Source: Deinandra increscens subsp. villosa (Eukaryota > Streptophyta > Magnoliopsida > Asterales > Asteraceae). Taken from it: DNA of 64,000 nt. Within the stretch, counting starts at the first letter, position 1. Every line of letters begins with the position of its first letter. Location: positions 25,361,255 through 25,425,254 of the forward strand of contig JBCNJP010000013.1 in the NCBI GenBank assembly GCA_039602395.1, in the 5' to 3' direction. Position numbers and translations under genes: made by a program. Shown here one piece after another: positions 33,790-44,854 of the stretch. The notes under the pieces are model-generated. The model saw nothing but the letters and a program-made list of their open reading frames with translations. It made no database searches and was not told where the DNA came from.

Positions 33790-34311
33790 ACATGCAAAAT
33801 GCTTGTTAGGAAGACCCTTAACCAAGCCAAGATTTACAATTCTGTTCATGTTCTTGTAGTTAACATGACCTAACCTCCTGTGCCACAGATCAGACTCATC
33901 AACTGAGGCTTTGGATATGAAGCAGGCAGTGCCACATGAGGGTGCAACAACTGACATATCCAAAATGTACAATCCATCTCTCCTGGGTGCCTTAAGCATA
34001 ATTAGTTAATCAGGAATTTTGACACCAGGTTTGAGGACTATAGCCTCTTTCTCATTAAACATTAAATTCAATTTCTTGTCCCACATTTTTGAGACACTAA
34101 GCAAGTTGAAATTCAATGTATCAACAAAATTGACTCTGTCAAATTTTACCAGTCCATTTGTCACATCACCTTGTGCTGTGATATGGCCTTTTGTGCTTCC
34201 AAAGGCAACTGATCCTCCATTGATTCTTTTTGTATTTTCCAGAATTTGCTTATTCTCTGTCATGTGGCAAGTACATCCACTGTCAACTACCCATAGGCCT
34301 TTATTTTGCAC
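33790..34311 (-). pseudogene. Sirevirus B pol start: protease and pre-integrase
   Basis: Without an ATG, the frame opens after GTGTGCAG at GTG 34311. It shows the retropepsin motif DSGCTCHMT, in which D is catalytic, and LNFNLLSVSK. After a break near 34006 come LWHRRLGHVNYKNMN and LVKGLPNK of the GAG-pre-integrase domain. It is cut by the gap before the zinc-binding HHCC part is complete. The gag stop lies 19 bp upstream. Confidence 0.8.
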
Positions 34312-34330
34312 CTGCACACATCAAAGTTGA

Positions 34331-37299
34331 TTAGTTTCTATAGGGGACCCAAGCCTGAGTGGTCTTGGGTCTGCCATAAGCATCATTATACTTATACTCC
34401 TTAAGTACTAAAGTATTTAGAACTGGAGCTTTATTAAGCAGATCATCATTGTCCAAACTGAAGTTCTCATATTGAGTACTTGTTTGACTAAATCCTTCAC
34501 CTTTGGTGTTTTTCCTTTCAGCAATTTTTCTTTCCCTATACTCCTTAAATTTTCTTTGCTTGTTGGTTATTTTCTTAGATTTTTCATTACCTTGGTTAAC
34601 CAACTTAGTTCTTTCAGGGGATTTGGAAAATCTTTGAGGAAAGTATTTGTTTTGATTTGAACTCTCCCCATGAGGTGGAACACAGTAATTTCTACTTGAA
34701 CTAGTAGCAAATACAATTTCAGGTTGGTTAGACTTTTTGCTCTTCGAAAAGTTTTCTCTAGAGGTGGTCTTTCCTCTAGAGGGATTTCTTCTTCCTTGAG
34801 CTTCAAAATGCTCAAACCCATCAGCAAAGTGTACATGTGGTCTCTGCTTTGGAGCAGTTGCTGATCTGGGTTGAATTTAGTTTTCCGGTGGAACTTGAGT
34901 TCGAGCGGAAAAATGTTCCGCTTGAACTTCAGCCGGAAAACGATTTTGCCTTAGAGCAGAAAAACTTCCATTTTTATCATTACCAATTAAGACCCTGTTG
35001 GATTCAGATCCAAAATGCTTCATTGTGTGGCTTTTCACAGGTGAAATTCTTCCTGTGAGTTTCTTTTGAAAATTAGCCTTTGGTTGCAAAACAAGTTTTG
35101 GTTTAAAAAATGGTTTAACTTTACTCATTAGATTAAACTGACATACAACAGCTAGGTGACCTTGTTCACCACAACACATGCATTCAACAATCTTGGTTTC
35201 AGATTTCCTTGGAGACTCAAGTTTGGTTACTTGGTTGAAATTTAGTTGACCAAACCTTTGAGTTTGACTTCCCTTTGGTTGCTCAGGTTGTTTTCCTCCA
35301 ACTTTTGAATCCTTGGGTTCATAAATAGTTGGTGGAGGAACAGCAATTGATGGTTTCAAAATGTTTGATTGGTCAGCTGATGCAGAGGTGCTTGCAACAG
35401 TGACTTCAGTTTTCTTAGACTCAACAGTGTTTTCAGAACTTGACTGTGATAAGATGTCATCAACTGTGAGACTAACTTTACATTCTGATTTTAAAGCTTC
35501 AATTGGTTTGATTACAGGTGAATATTCAATTGGTGGTTCAACATTGTTATACCCAACACCTGCTTTACCATACATCCCTCCCATCCACAGTTTCTCAGCC
35601 TTTCTATTTGCTGCTTGGAATTTGTCACAAGTAAACAAGGCATCTTTTAGCTTGATCTCAAGAATATCAACCTCAGCCTTAGCATCTTTGGTTTCATTTC
35701 TTGATTTCTCAATCTTTGACAACAAGTCATCAAGCTGTGTTTCAAGCACTGAGTTGGTTTGTTTTAACTATTCATACTCTTTGATTAAATTTTCAATTTT
35801 TGAAATGTATGATGATTCAGTTTTCTTAAAACATTCCTTTAACTCATTTAGGTTTGAAACTTCATCAATCAAGTCATTGTTGTGATTTTGGTACTTTGCC
35901 ACTTGTTCTATGCAAGCAGGGCTGCATAGGTTTCTAAAACCTTTTCAGGGATAGAGTTTACCTGATCTGAGATGGAGTCTTGTTTGGCCATCAAAGCATG
36001 GTTGATAGGCTCAAACTCAGCAACGAAATCTTCCCATTCAACACATGAGGTTTGATTGGCAACAGCAGCAACCACATTCTGGTGGTTTTGACTTTCGGTT
36101 GGCTTTGGTGGGGTGGGGTGAGGACCTGAGTTGTTACCAGAATTGTTGTTGTTAGAGTTACTTCCTCTATGATTTTTCACTTGGACATGACCTTGGTTCT
36201 GTCCTTCTCTTCTTGGTTGAGAGCACTCCCTTGCGAAGTGACCAAGTTAGTGACAGTTATAGCACTTCACTTTGCTCTTGTCAAGGCCTATGTGAGCATC
36301 TTTTTCTCCCTTGTAGGTTCTACCAGTTCTTTTGTAAAACCTTTGAGCTCTGACAGACACCATAGCAAGTTGAGTCATTATATCCATTTCCTCCAAATCA
36401 TCAGCACCTATACACTCAAGATCTTCAAGAATGAAGCCTTGGTAAGAGTCAGTTGCTACGTGAGCATTGTGAGAGTTTTCAAACGTGTTTGAAAAACTTT
36501 CTTGACACCTTGGTGTCTCAGGGAAACTGACAATAGGTGACTGATATGATGATGAATTTGAAGACCTTTGATTGTTAAAATCGATAGTTACTAGTGCAGA
36601 TGAAAATAGCTGAGTTGACTCAGAAGATAAGTTTTGTTTAAGATCTAGTTCCATTTCATAGGCACTGAGTATGCCATGAAGTTCATTGAGTCTCATCTTT
36701 TTCAAATTCTTGCATTCCCTGATGCTCACTGTGTAAACTGTCCACACGGAAGGCAGGGAACGTAGGAACTTTCTATTTACATCTACCTGGTCTAGTTTTA
36801 CGTCTACCTTTTGAAGTTCATCAAGTAGAGAAACAAATCTTAAGTATTGGTTTGTCATTGTTTCACCAGATTTGAAAGTAAAGTTTTCATACTTCTGTTT
36901 TAAGACATATTTCTTGTTTTCTTTTACTTCACTGGTTCCTTCATACATTTCACTTAAGGCATTCCACAGGTCAAATGCAGTTTTATATCCTTTAAACCCA
37001 CTTAAGATGGAGTTAGGAAGTGCAGCCTGTAGAGTCCAATATGCCTTATGGTCAAATTCGAGAGCAGTATAGTCAGATTCAACATATTTGTCTAGTGGTT
37101 TAGGTATTTTGACTTCTGCATCATCAGCAGATGAAACCATGGGTGAGTAAGGTCCTTCAGTGAAAGATTTCCAAATACGGCGGTCCAAAATCCTAACAAA
37201 ACCTTCCATCCTGAGTTTCCAGGTACCAAAGTCATCTGGAGTGAACATTGGCGGTTTGTTGGAAGAACCATTTGGACAACTTACACAGAAATCACTCAT
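34331..37299 (-). pseudogene. Sirevirus B gag, broken
   Basis: The frame starts at ATG 37299 and follows gag A for about 340 codons (SSNKPPMFTPDDFGTWKLRMEG near the start, UBN2-type core). The first zinc knuckle CYNCH...LGHFAREC contains TAA (36247-36249) where A has Gln. A frameshift follows near 35935, just before the CSPAC segment. A coiled coil and the second knuckle (CMCCGEQGHLAVVC) lie in 34877-35749. The C-terminal basic part ends WVPYRN and a stop at 34331. Gag would form the particle and bind RNA. Confidence 0.82.
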
Positions 37300-37397
37300 T
37301 TTAAAAACCTTTTGGAAGATGAAACACCAAGGCTTGTAAAGTAAGCAAGTAAAGTATCAACTTTGAAGCACTGAAAGTCTTCAAAGTGAGAGCCAAA

Positions 37398-37411
37398 GCT
37401 CTAATACCACT
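37398..37411 (-). promoter_or_regulatory. Primer binding site of sirevirus B
   Basis: The minus strand reads AGTGGTATTAGAGC directly after the 5' LTR. This is one or two changes from the initiator-tRNA site TGGTATCAGAGC seen in element A. Confidence 0.85.
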
Positions 37412-38079
37412 TATAGGATCGTTATTAGTTAGAGTTGAACTAAAACAAAAGCCCTTTATTTGCAAATATAACCTTTCGGAATTAAAGTTATATTTCACTT
37501 TACTTAAGCGATATTTAGTTCTTGTGTATAATGTAAATGCTTAATTTACAGGAAGATAGTAACAACGTAGTAACAAATACTCGGCACTATTTGCATTAAC
37601 TCAAAGCTACACTATTACAAGTTGTTCAAGAACAGTTGATTATATAAACCATGAGCTAACTAAGCTATATATAATGCTGATGAGATCAATGACAGCCATT
37701 GATCTCATGCGATCTAATCTAGACCGTAAAATATATAGTCAAATACAAACTACCAAAAGAATAAACATCAACATTTGGAATATCTTGCGTGTTGGCAACA
37801 ACATACTACTTTAGGAGAGCGGCTTGAATCAGATATAGAAGCATACGAGAAGCTTTTGCAGGATTGGACTTGCTGATAAGACATCTCAGGAAAAGTCCGG
37901 TTGAACTCATTATCTGGTGGATAATCGATTTCACCCGGAATATTCGCTAAAGGACAAAACTGCTTCTTTTCGCTTGAACTGCCAGTTCCGCTTGAAGTGA
38001 GAATTCCGCTTCAACTTTAGCCGGAACATAACAAAATTGGCATTCAGCCGGAAATCTTCCAAGAGCGATATTCCTTACA
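37412..38079 (-). repeat. 5' LTR of sirevirus B
   Basis: The 668 bp unit is the diverged reverse complement of the 665 bp LTRs at 41090 and 53166. On the minus strand it begins TGTAAGGAATATC and ends GATCCTATA. Its first 180 bp carry several TTCCGG/CTTGAA motifs. It is inserted in another LTR-like sequence that continues at 38080. Confidence 0.9.
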
Positions 38080-38760
38080 CGCGCATGGCGTGGGCGTATG
38101 AGGCGCAATATAGCGCTTTGATGGCGCACTTTGCACTTCATGCTCGCATCGCCGCGAGCCGCTTGAGAGCCGCCTTATTGTTTATAAGTTCAACCGGAAG
38201 TTGGTCCGGTTGAAGTCCAGGCGGACAGGTTCAAGCGGAGTTAATAGTTGAACCGGAAGAACAAGTTCAAGCGGAACCAGTTTAGCCGGAAGATAGTTTA
38301 AGCGGACTTGTGTGGTCCGGGTGGAACTGGGTTCAACCTGAACAGTAGTTCCAGTTGAAGTTCTTGTGGAAGGTTGGTCCAGAAGCGCCAGTTCAATGCA
38401 CAGTTTGACTACGTATTATTTTAGAGTGCTCTCCAAGACTCCCACCACTATATATACAGCCTCATTAGTTGAGGCTACACACACCAGAATTCACAGAATT
38501 CTTCCACTCTCTAAACTCTCTCATCTTCTCAAACTTTCTTCCAATCTTCATCCTGTTCGTCAGGATCTTGAAGAACACAAAGGTAAACTTCAAGCTTAGA
38601 GTTATCCCGACCGTACGTTACGGTTTAGGCGATTGTACCCTGGGAAACAAAACGGATCTTCGATAGACCCGGAATTTGTTTTAAGGGACCCGGGTTTTGA
38701 CCCGAAGCCTTCGCCAAAGGTTCCTTGAAACCTTTCTCGTTTTCTTAAACTAATATCAAA
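38080..38760 (+). repeat. Another LTR-like promoter region with dense CCGG motifs
   Basis: From 38170 to 38370 there are about twelve variants of TTCAACCGGAAG and TTCAAGCGGA. Then come a TATA box (CACTATATATACAGCC near 38447) and a transcript-like pyrimidine-rich leader. The first 180 bp match 19690-19860 in reverse. The ends are not defined, because sirevirus B interrupts it on the left. Confidence 0.55.
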
Positions 38761-39700
38761 CATTTTTCTCAAATCATTTTTCTTTGACTTTCAGTTAATA
38801 TTTTATCATCCAAAACTTTTTTCTTTAACTCTTTGTCTTTATTTTCTTTCATTTAAATCAATATCATTTCATTTCATTTGTATTGAAATTTCATTTCATT
38901 GTAATCATTATTCATTTCTTTGTATTGCATTTTTATTTCCGTGTAACCTCAGTTATTTCCTTGTAATCATATTGGTAGGAGTAGATTTTGTTTTCATTGT
39001 ATTGTAATAGATTAGAGTTATTTTTTTTTGTAATCGTACTATAAAATAAAAAGTATTTATTTTATTTAATTTACGAACGGTTTTTCTATAGAAATAACGT
39101 AAAAAATAATTAATTAAATTTTTAAGAAGACAACAATAAATTTGCTCATTAAAAATTTAATATTCAATATAAAATTCAATTTTAAACTATTCAAATGAAA
39201 TACTTATTTTTAATCTATCCGAGTTGTAATTTGTTTGTATGTATACTATAATTTAAAATTTGCTTTAGATTTAGAGCTAAAAATATGATGAGCTCTATGT
39301 CTTATTTGTAGTGAAGTTTTTACTTCAAGTATATTTTTTAAGTGATGCGTGTATTTGTATGATATATCCGCTTTAATTATATGAGAATTAGGTGATGCCA
39401 AATGAAAATCAAATATAAAATGGAGCAATAAAAGGAGGAGATTGATCCTTATCTTTGATAAGTTGGAGTCTTGAAGGTGATGGCAACTCCAATTTCTTAC
39501 ACATGGTGTGGGACGGAAATGAGAAGGAAAGAAGCAAGTGGTTTGACTTTCATAAATGCATAACAAACTAACTTGTACATTATGCAATGGAAGGTGTATC
39601 ATGTTGCAACCTAACTAAAACATGGTCCTTATAATTGTCCACATAATTATATCGATATCATTCCTTCGGCTTTTGCGGCTGTTTAAGAGGAGGTTGTAGG
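38761..39700. other. Unassigned AT-rich DNA
   Basis: No gene seen. TTTCATTT runs at 38820-38940 form a low-complexity block. The minus-strand 118-codon ORF at 39246-39602 has no recognisable domain and is probably chance. Confidence 0.5.
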
Positions 39701-40116
39701 TACCTACAAACTTATTAGTTCTTTTTCTCATATCATGCCCTTTGGAGCATAGTTAATGACGAGTACAATACTTGTTACTCCAAAACACACTAGCTTTTTA
39801 CGGGCTACTAATTATTCTTGATTATGGAAAAATAAAACTTGAAGGACTAAAAGTGAAAGTACTATTTAGATGGTAACAAGTTTATTTAGTCTTTTATTTA
39901 ATTTTGTTTTCTAGTTTAAGTTTTTTGGTAGGTAAGATCACAGAAGTCTATATATATATATATATATGGATTATTTTATTGTAATTATTTATTCATTCTT
40001 TTTTGTAAGTTCGTTTGATCAATAGAAAAGAGTCGAGGGTTGCCCCCCTCCCAATGTCTTTGTATTTGAGAGTTCGTGAGTTTAGAGTTCTGATTGTTTA
40101 ACCGTATAGGCCAACA
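39701..40116 (+). repeat. Probable 5' LTR of a degenerate copia element
   Basis: The sequence ends GGCCAACA directly before the primer site ATTGGTATCAGAGC, as a copia 5' LTR should. A (TA) run near 39952-39968 lies where a TATA region is expected. The LTR start is not identified. Confidence 0.55.
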
Positions 40117-40130
40117 ATTGGTATCAGAGC
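40117..40130 (+). promoter_or_regulatory. Primer binding site of the degenerate copia element
   Basis: ATTGGTATCAGAGC matches the classic copia initiator-tRNA site exactly, and the same string occurs at 41755. Confidence 0.9.
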
Positions 40131-40376
40131 ATTAGGCTCATACTGCGACTTTCATGCGAGCAGGAAAGAAGGCGAAAGCTAAAGAAATTTACGAAAAGAA
40201 TTCTGGATCAGCGACCAAATTCTGTATCAGCGACAGGATTTTGGTTTAGCGACGACATTAATAAGTAGCGACCAGATTGAAAATCAGCGACCAGTAGTTG
40301 CAAATTAGTGATCAGAATATCTATCCAAAATTTTGTATCGACCAGAATATTTAAGAAAATAAACCTGATATAAATC

Positions 40377-40952
40377 ATGGTGGATGGTAAAGAAGGAAGT
40401 TTAGGAACGGTAAAGGAATCAATTAGTAGTTTAACTATTCAAGAACCGAAACTTACCTCGACCAATTACACGGCTTGGTCGGTCATGGTAAAGATTGTAT
40501 TGGGTGCAAATGGTTTGCATGAAATAATTGATCCAGAAAAGGGGAAGGGGATAGAAGAAAGAAAGAAGTTCATTGCTTTGGGCATTATCTTCCAAACTCT
40601 ACCAGAAGATGTTATGCTTCAGATGGCCAAGTACTCAGAATCGAAGGATGTATGGGAGGCACTAAGAGTTCGGCATCTTGGAGTAGAAAGAACTCAGAAA
40701 GATCAACTTCAGATGCTAAGAAACGAGTTGGATGGATTATAGATGGGAGAGACAGAGAGTGTTGATGAATTTGCAGCAAAGTTGGGTGGAGTATAGACAA
40801 AGTACAAGAGTTTAGGAGCAATGCTTGAAGAAGAGGTTGTGGTAAGATAATTTTTGACCTCTATGCTAGATAAATACTTATCCATAATTTCCTCGATCGA
40901 TCAATTTGCAGAGATTGAGAGTATGACATTCGAAGATGTGATCGGACAAATG
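40377..40952 (+). pseudogene. Copia gag N-terminal remnant with three stops
   Basis: ATG 40377 opens a gag of the DUF4219/UBN2 type (LTSTNYTAWSVMVK near residue 30, then SKDVWEALRVRHLG). In the same frame, stops occur at 40740, about 40791 and about 40845, but homology continues to 40952. There a gypsy LTR (TGTCACACCC) cuts it. This is a different copia lineage from the sireviruses. Confidence 0.8.
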
Positions 40953-41089
40953 TGTCACACCCAACCGACGACGGAATATGTCACGGCATGATGATGTCCA
41001 GATGCTCATGACAACAAAATGGAGTTGCGGTATACTTAAACATGCCATTTCATTCATTAAATAAAGTAGTTTTACATATCCAAAATTAA
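40953..41089 (-). repeat. Gypsy LTR, left part, split by sirevirus A
   Basis: TGTCACACCCAACCGACGACGG is the reverse of the end of the solo LTR at 25778. The LTR resumes at 53831 after the nested sirevirus. Its last five bases ATTAA are the target duplication. Confidence 0.85.
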
Positions 41090-41754
41090 TGTAAGGAATA
41101 TTACGCTTGGAAGATTTCCGGTTGAAATGCCAATTTTACTATGTTCCGGCTGAAGTTGAAGTTGAAGCGGAATTCTCACTTCAAGCGGAACTGGCAGTTC
41201 AAGCGGAAAGAAGCAGTTTTGTCCTTTAGCAAATATTCCGGGTGAACTCGATTATCCACCAGATAATGAGTTCAACCGGACTTTTCCTGAGATGTCTTTT
41301 CAGCAAGTCCAATCCTGCAAAAGCTTCTCGTATGCTTCTATATCTATTCCAAGCCGCTCTCCTAAAGTAGTATGGTGCTGCAAACACGCAAGATATTCCA
41401 ATTTCCGATGTTTATTCTTTTGGTAGTTTGTATTTGACTTTTTAGTTTACGGTCTAGATTAGATCGCATGAGATCAATGGCTGTGATTGATCTCATCTGC
41501 ACTATATATAGCTTGTTAGCTCTAAGTTTACACAACAGTTGTCATCACTTGTAATAGTGTAGCTTTGAGTTAATGCAAATAGTGCCGAGTATTTGATACT
41601 TTGTTGTTACTACTATTCTGCAAATCAAGCATTTACATTATACAAGAATTCGACTTTGCTTAAGTTAAGTGAAATATAACTTTAATTCCGCAGGGTTATA
41701 TTTGCAAGTAAAGGTCTTTGTTTAAGTTTAACTCTGACTTATAACGATCCTACA
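41090..41754 (+). repeat. 5' LTR of sirevirus A
   Basis: It starts TGTAAGGAATATT and ends GATCCTACA. A TATA box (CACTATATATAGC) lies near 41505. The first 190 bp hold about eight variants of TTCCGGYTGAA or TTCAAGCGGAA. Confidence 0.96.
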
Positions 41755-41768
41755 ATTGGTATCAGAGC
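41755..41768 (+). promoter_or_regulatory. Primer binding site of sirevirus A
   Basis: ATTGGTATCAGAGC follows the 5' LTR directly and matches the 3' end of plant initiator methionine tRNA as used by copia elements. Confidence 0.93.
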
Positions 41769-41871
41769 TTTGGCTCTTTACTTTGAAGATTTCTAGTGCT
41801 TCAAAGTTGATACTTTACTTGCTTACTTGATTTTTATAAGCTTTTTCTGTTTTACAAAACTGTTTTTCACA

Positions 41872-44834
41872 ATGACTGACTTAACTCTTGGTTCACTTAA
41901 CGGTAGCTCTAACAAACCACCAATTTTCACTCCTGATGACTTTGATACTTGGAAACTCAGGATGGAAGGTTTTGTTAGAAGCCTAGAGAGACGCATTTGG
42001 AACAGGTTGACTGTAGGTCCTTACAATCCAACTGTTCAATCTGCTGATGATGCCCAAGTGCAAATACCAAAACCACTAGACAAATATGTTGAAGCTGATT
42101 ATACTGAGCTTGAATATGATCACAAGGCCTACTGGACTCTCCAGGCTGCATTACCCAACTCTATACTGGTAGGGTTCAAGGGATATAAGACAGCACATGG
42201 CTTGTGGAATGCTCTCAGTGAAATGTATGAAGGATCTAGTGAAGTTAAGGAAAACAAGAAAGATGTTTTGAAACAAAGATATGAAAACTTTACTTACAAA
42301 ACTGGTGAATCTATGACCAACCAGTACCTTAGATTTGTTTCACTTCTTGATGAATTGCAAAAGGTAGAAGTAAAAACTGAACAGGCTGATGCCAACAGGA
42401 AGTTCTTGAGATCACTACCTCCAGCTTGGACTGTCTACACAGTCAGCATCAAGGAGTGCAAGGATCTCAAAAAGCTTTTACTGAGTGAACTCCATGGATT
42501 CCTCAGTGCTTATGAAATGGAGCTTAATTTTAAGCAAAACAACTTTCCTGAAGCATCACCACAGTTGCAAACCACTGCTTTGGTTACAACTGATTTTCAA
42601 AAGATCTCAAACTCATCTCAATATCACTCACCCTTAGTCAGTTTCATTGAGTCACCTAGAGGCTCAGAGAGTTCTTCAACACTGTTTGACAACTCTCACT
42701 CTGCCTATGTGGCAACTGACTCATCTCAAGGCTTCACACGTGAAGACTTGGAATGCATAGAGGCAGATGATCTAGAAGAGATGGACATTTTAACTCAATT
42801 AGCTATGGTTTCTGTAAGGGCCCAAAGATTTTATAAAAGAACTGGAAGAACTTATAAAGGGTCAAAGGGATCATCAATTGGGTTAGATAAATCTAAAGCT
42901 AAATGTTATAATTGTCACCAACTTGGCCATTTTTCTAGGGAATGCAAGCAGCCAAGGAGAGATGGACAGAACCATAACAACAATGTCCAACAAAGATCAA
43001 ATCATGGAAGCAACAACAGCAGCAGTCAACACAACAACAACAACAACAATCAGCAGCCAACTCAACCAAAACCACTTGGAAATCAAAATGTGGTGGCAGC
43101 TGTAGCTAACCAGACTGAATGCTATGAGTGGGATGACTTTATCACTGAGTTTGAACCAATCAACCATGCTTTGATGGCTAAAGAAGATTCAACTGAACAG
43201 GTAAATGAGATTCCTGAAAAGGTTTTGGAAAATCTGTGCAGCCCTGCCTGCATAGAACAAGTGTCAAAATACAGGAAACATAACACTGATCTGTTTGATG
43301 AAATTTCTAACTTGAATGAGTTAAAGAATTGCTTTAAGAAAATTGAAACTGCATACATCACCAAAATTGAAAATTTAAACAAAGAATTTGATGTTTTGAA
43401 GCAAACTAACTCCATTTTGGAAACACAATTAGAGGATTTGTTGAACAAACTAACTATTTCAAGACAAGAAACAAAAGATGCAAAAGCAGAAAATGATGTT
43501 CTTGAAATTAAGCTAAAAGATGCCTTGTTCACCTGTGACAAATTCCAAACAGCTAATAAGAAAGCTGAGAAACTTTGGAATGGGGCAATGCATGGGAAAA
43601 CAGGTATTGGGTACAACAATGTTGAACCACCCAAGGAATACTCACCTGTTATTGCTCCAATCCAAGCACTTCAGAAGGAGTGCAGTGTGAGTCTAATTGT
43701 TGACAGCAATGCATCTTCCTCATCTGAATCAAAATCTGTTGAATCATCTTCAAACTGTGAAGTCAAAGATGCTAGCACTTCAGCATCTGTTGACCAATCC
43801 AAGGTTTTAAAACCAAAAGTTGCTTTTCCACCACCAACTATTTATGAGCCAAAAGACTCAAAAGTTGGAGGCAAACTACCTGAGCAGTCAAAACCAAGTG
43901 AAACTGAGAGAATGGGTAAGCTTACTTACCTCCAGGTCACCAATGAAAAGACAACTAAAAACACAGATACTTATCAAAGAAAAATGTTTGAATGTGTTTT
44001 CTGTGGTGAAAAAGGGCACATGGCTGCAACATGCAAATTCAATCCTTTGAGCAAAGGTCAAAACCTGTTAAAACCCACAAAAATGTTTCTACTCAGAAAA
44101 GATCTACGGGTAGAACCTCACCTGTAAGAAGTAACACAATGAAGTATTTTGATACTGAGTCAAACAAAATTTTAATTGGGAATAACAAAAATGGAAGTTT
44201 TTCAGTCTTAAAATCAAACAGGGTTTCGGTTGAACTTCAACCGGAAAAAGTTTCAACCGAAAGAGAAGTTCAACCGGAAATCTCCAAAACACTCAGATCA
44301 GTTACTGCACCTAGACAACGACCCAGGGTTCAGTTCACTGATGAGTATGACCATTTTGAAGGTCAAGATAGGAGAAACCCATCTAGAGGAAAGACCTTCT
44401 CTAGAGAAAATTTTGTGAAAAACAAGCAAAACTCTCAACCGAAAGTTCCTTCTAGCTCAAGTGGAAGTGCAACTGTTGCACTCCATAGTGAGAGATCTAG
44501 CCAAACCAACAAATTTTCAAACTTTAATGCTAGAATCTCACCAGTGACTAGAGTTGATCAGACCTACACCTCATCCAGTGAGTTGCCAAAGGTTTTGACC
44601 AACAAACAAAAGAAGTATAGGGAATATAGAGAGAGGAAGATTGCTGAAAGAAGGCTTAGCAAAACTGACAGGCAATGTCAATCAAGTGCACAGCCTGAAC
44701 ACTTGAACATTGACCAAGATGACCTGTTGAATGAGGATCCAATACTAAATACTTTAGTACTTAAAGAATACAAGTATTATGATGCTTCTGGTAAGCCCAA
44801 GACCTCAAAGGCTTGGGTTCCCTTTAGAAATTAA
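41872..44834 (+). pseudogene. Sirevirus A gag, one frameshift
   Basis: I chose ATG 41872, where homology with gag B begins; the frame is open further upstream but that part is not conserved. Residues 1-250 form the UBN2-type copia gag core. Zinc knuckle 1 is CYNCHQLGHFSREC (residues 345-358), followed by an Asn/Gln-rich run encoded by CAA/AAC repeats (43025-43060) and a coiled coil (roughly residues 480-570). Zinc knuckle 2 is CVFCGEKGHMAATC (708-721). Between about 44060 and 44090 the frame shifts by one base compared with B. The basic C-terminus continues in the frame open from 44031 and ends WVPFRN at 44834. The product would form cytoplasmic particles. Confidence 0.9.
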
Positions 44835-44854
44835 TCAATTTCCTTTGTGTGTAG
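44835..44854 (+). other. Gag-pol junction, 20 bp with acceptor-like TGTGTGTAG
   Basis: The gag stop TAA is followed by 20 bp ending TGTGTGTAG, and then the pol frame opens at GTG with no ATG. In sirevirus B the equivalent spacer is 19 bp ending TGTGTGCAG, so the reading-frame relation differs by one base between the copies. Confidence 0.6.

Larger units (their letters stand above)
33790..38079 (-). mobile_element. Sirevirus (Ty1/copia) B, 5' part only
   Basis: Read on the minus strand: 5' LTR (37412-38079), primer binding site, gag with two zinc knuckles, protease and the GAG-pre-integrase segment, then the gap. It is clearly related to sirevirus A at 41090-53830 across gag, protease and LTR. 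Several stops and frameshifts are present, so this copy is a pseudo-element. Integrase, RT, the accessory ORF and the 3' LTR are not in the assembled sequence. Confidence 0.9.

Noticed and set aside
39246..39602. 118-codon minus-strand ORF
   Set aside because: No motif and AT-driven composition; the neighbouring DNA shows no gene features.
44785..44854. Short intron from GGTAAGC (about 44790) to TGTGTGTAG fusing gag to pol
   Set aside because: The join would be out of frame, and sirevirus B lacks the GTAAG donor, so I kept only the acceptor-like observation.
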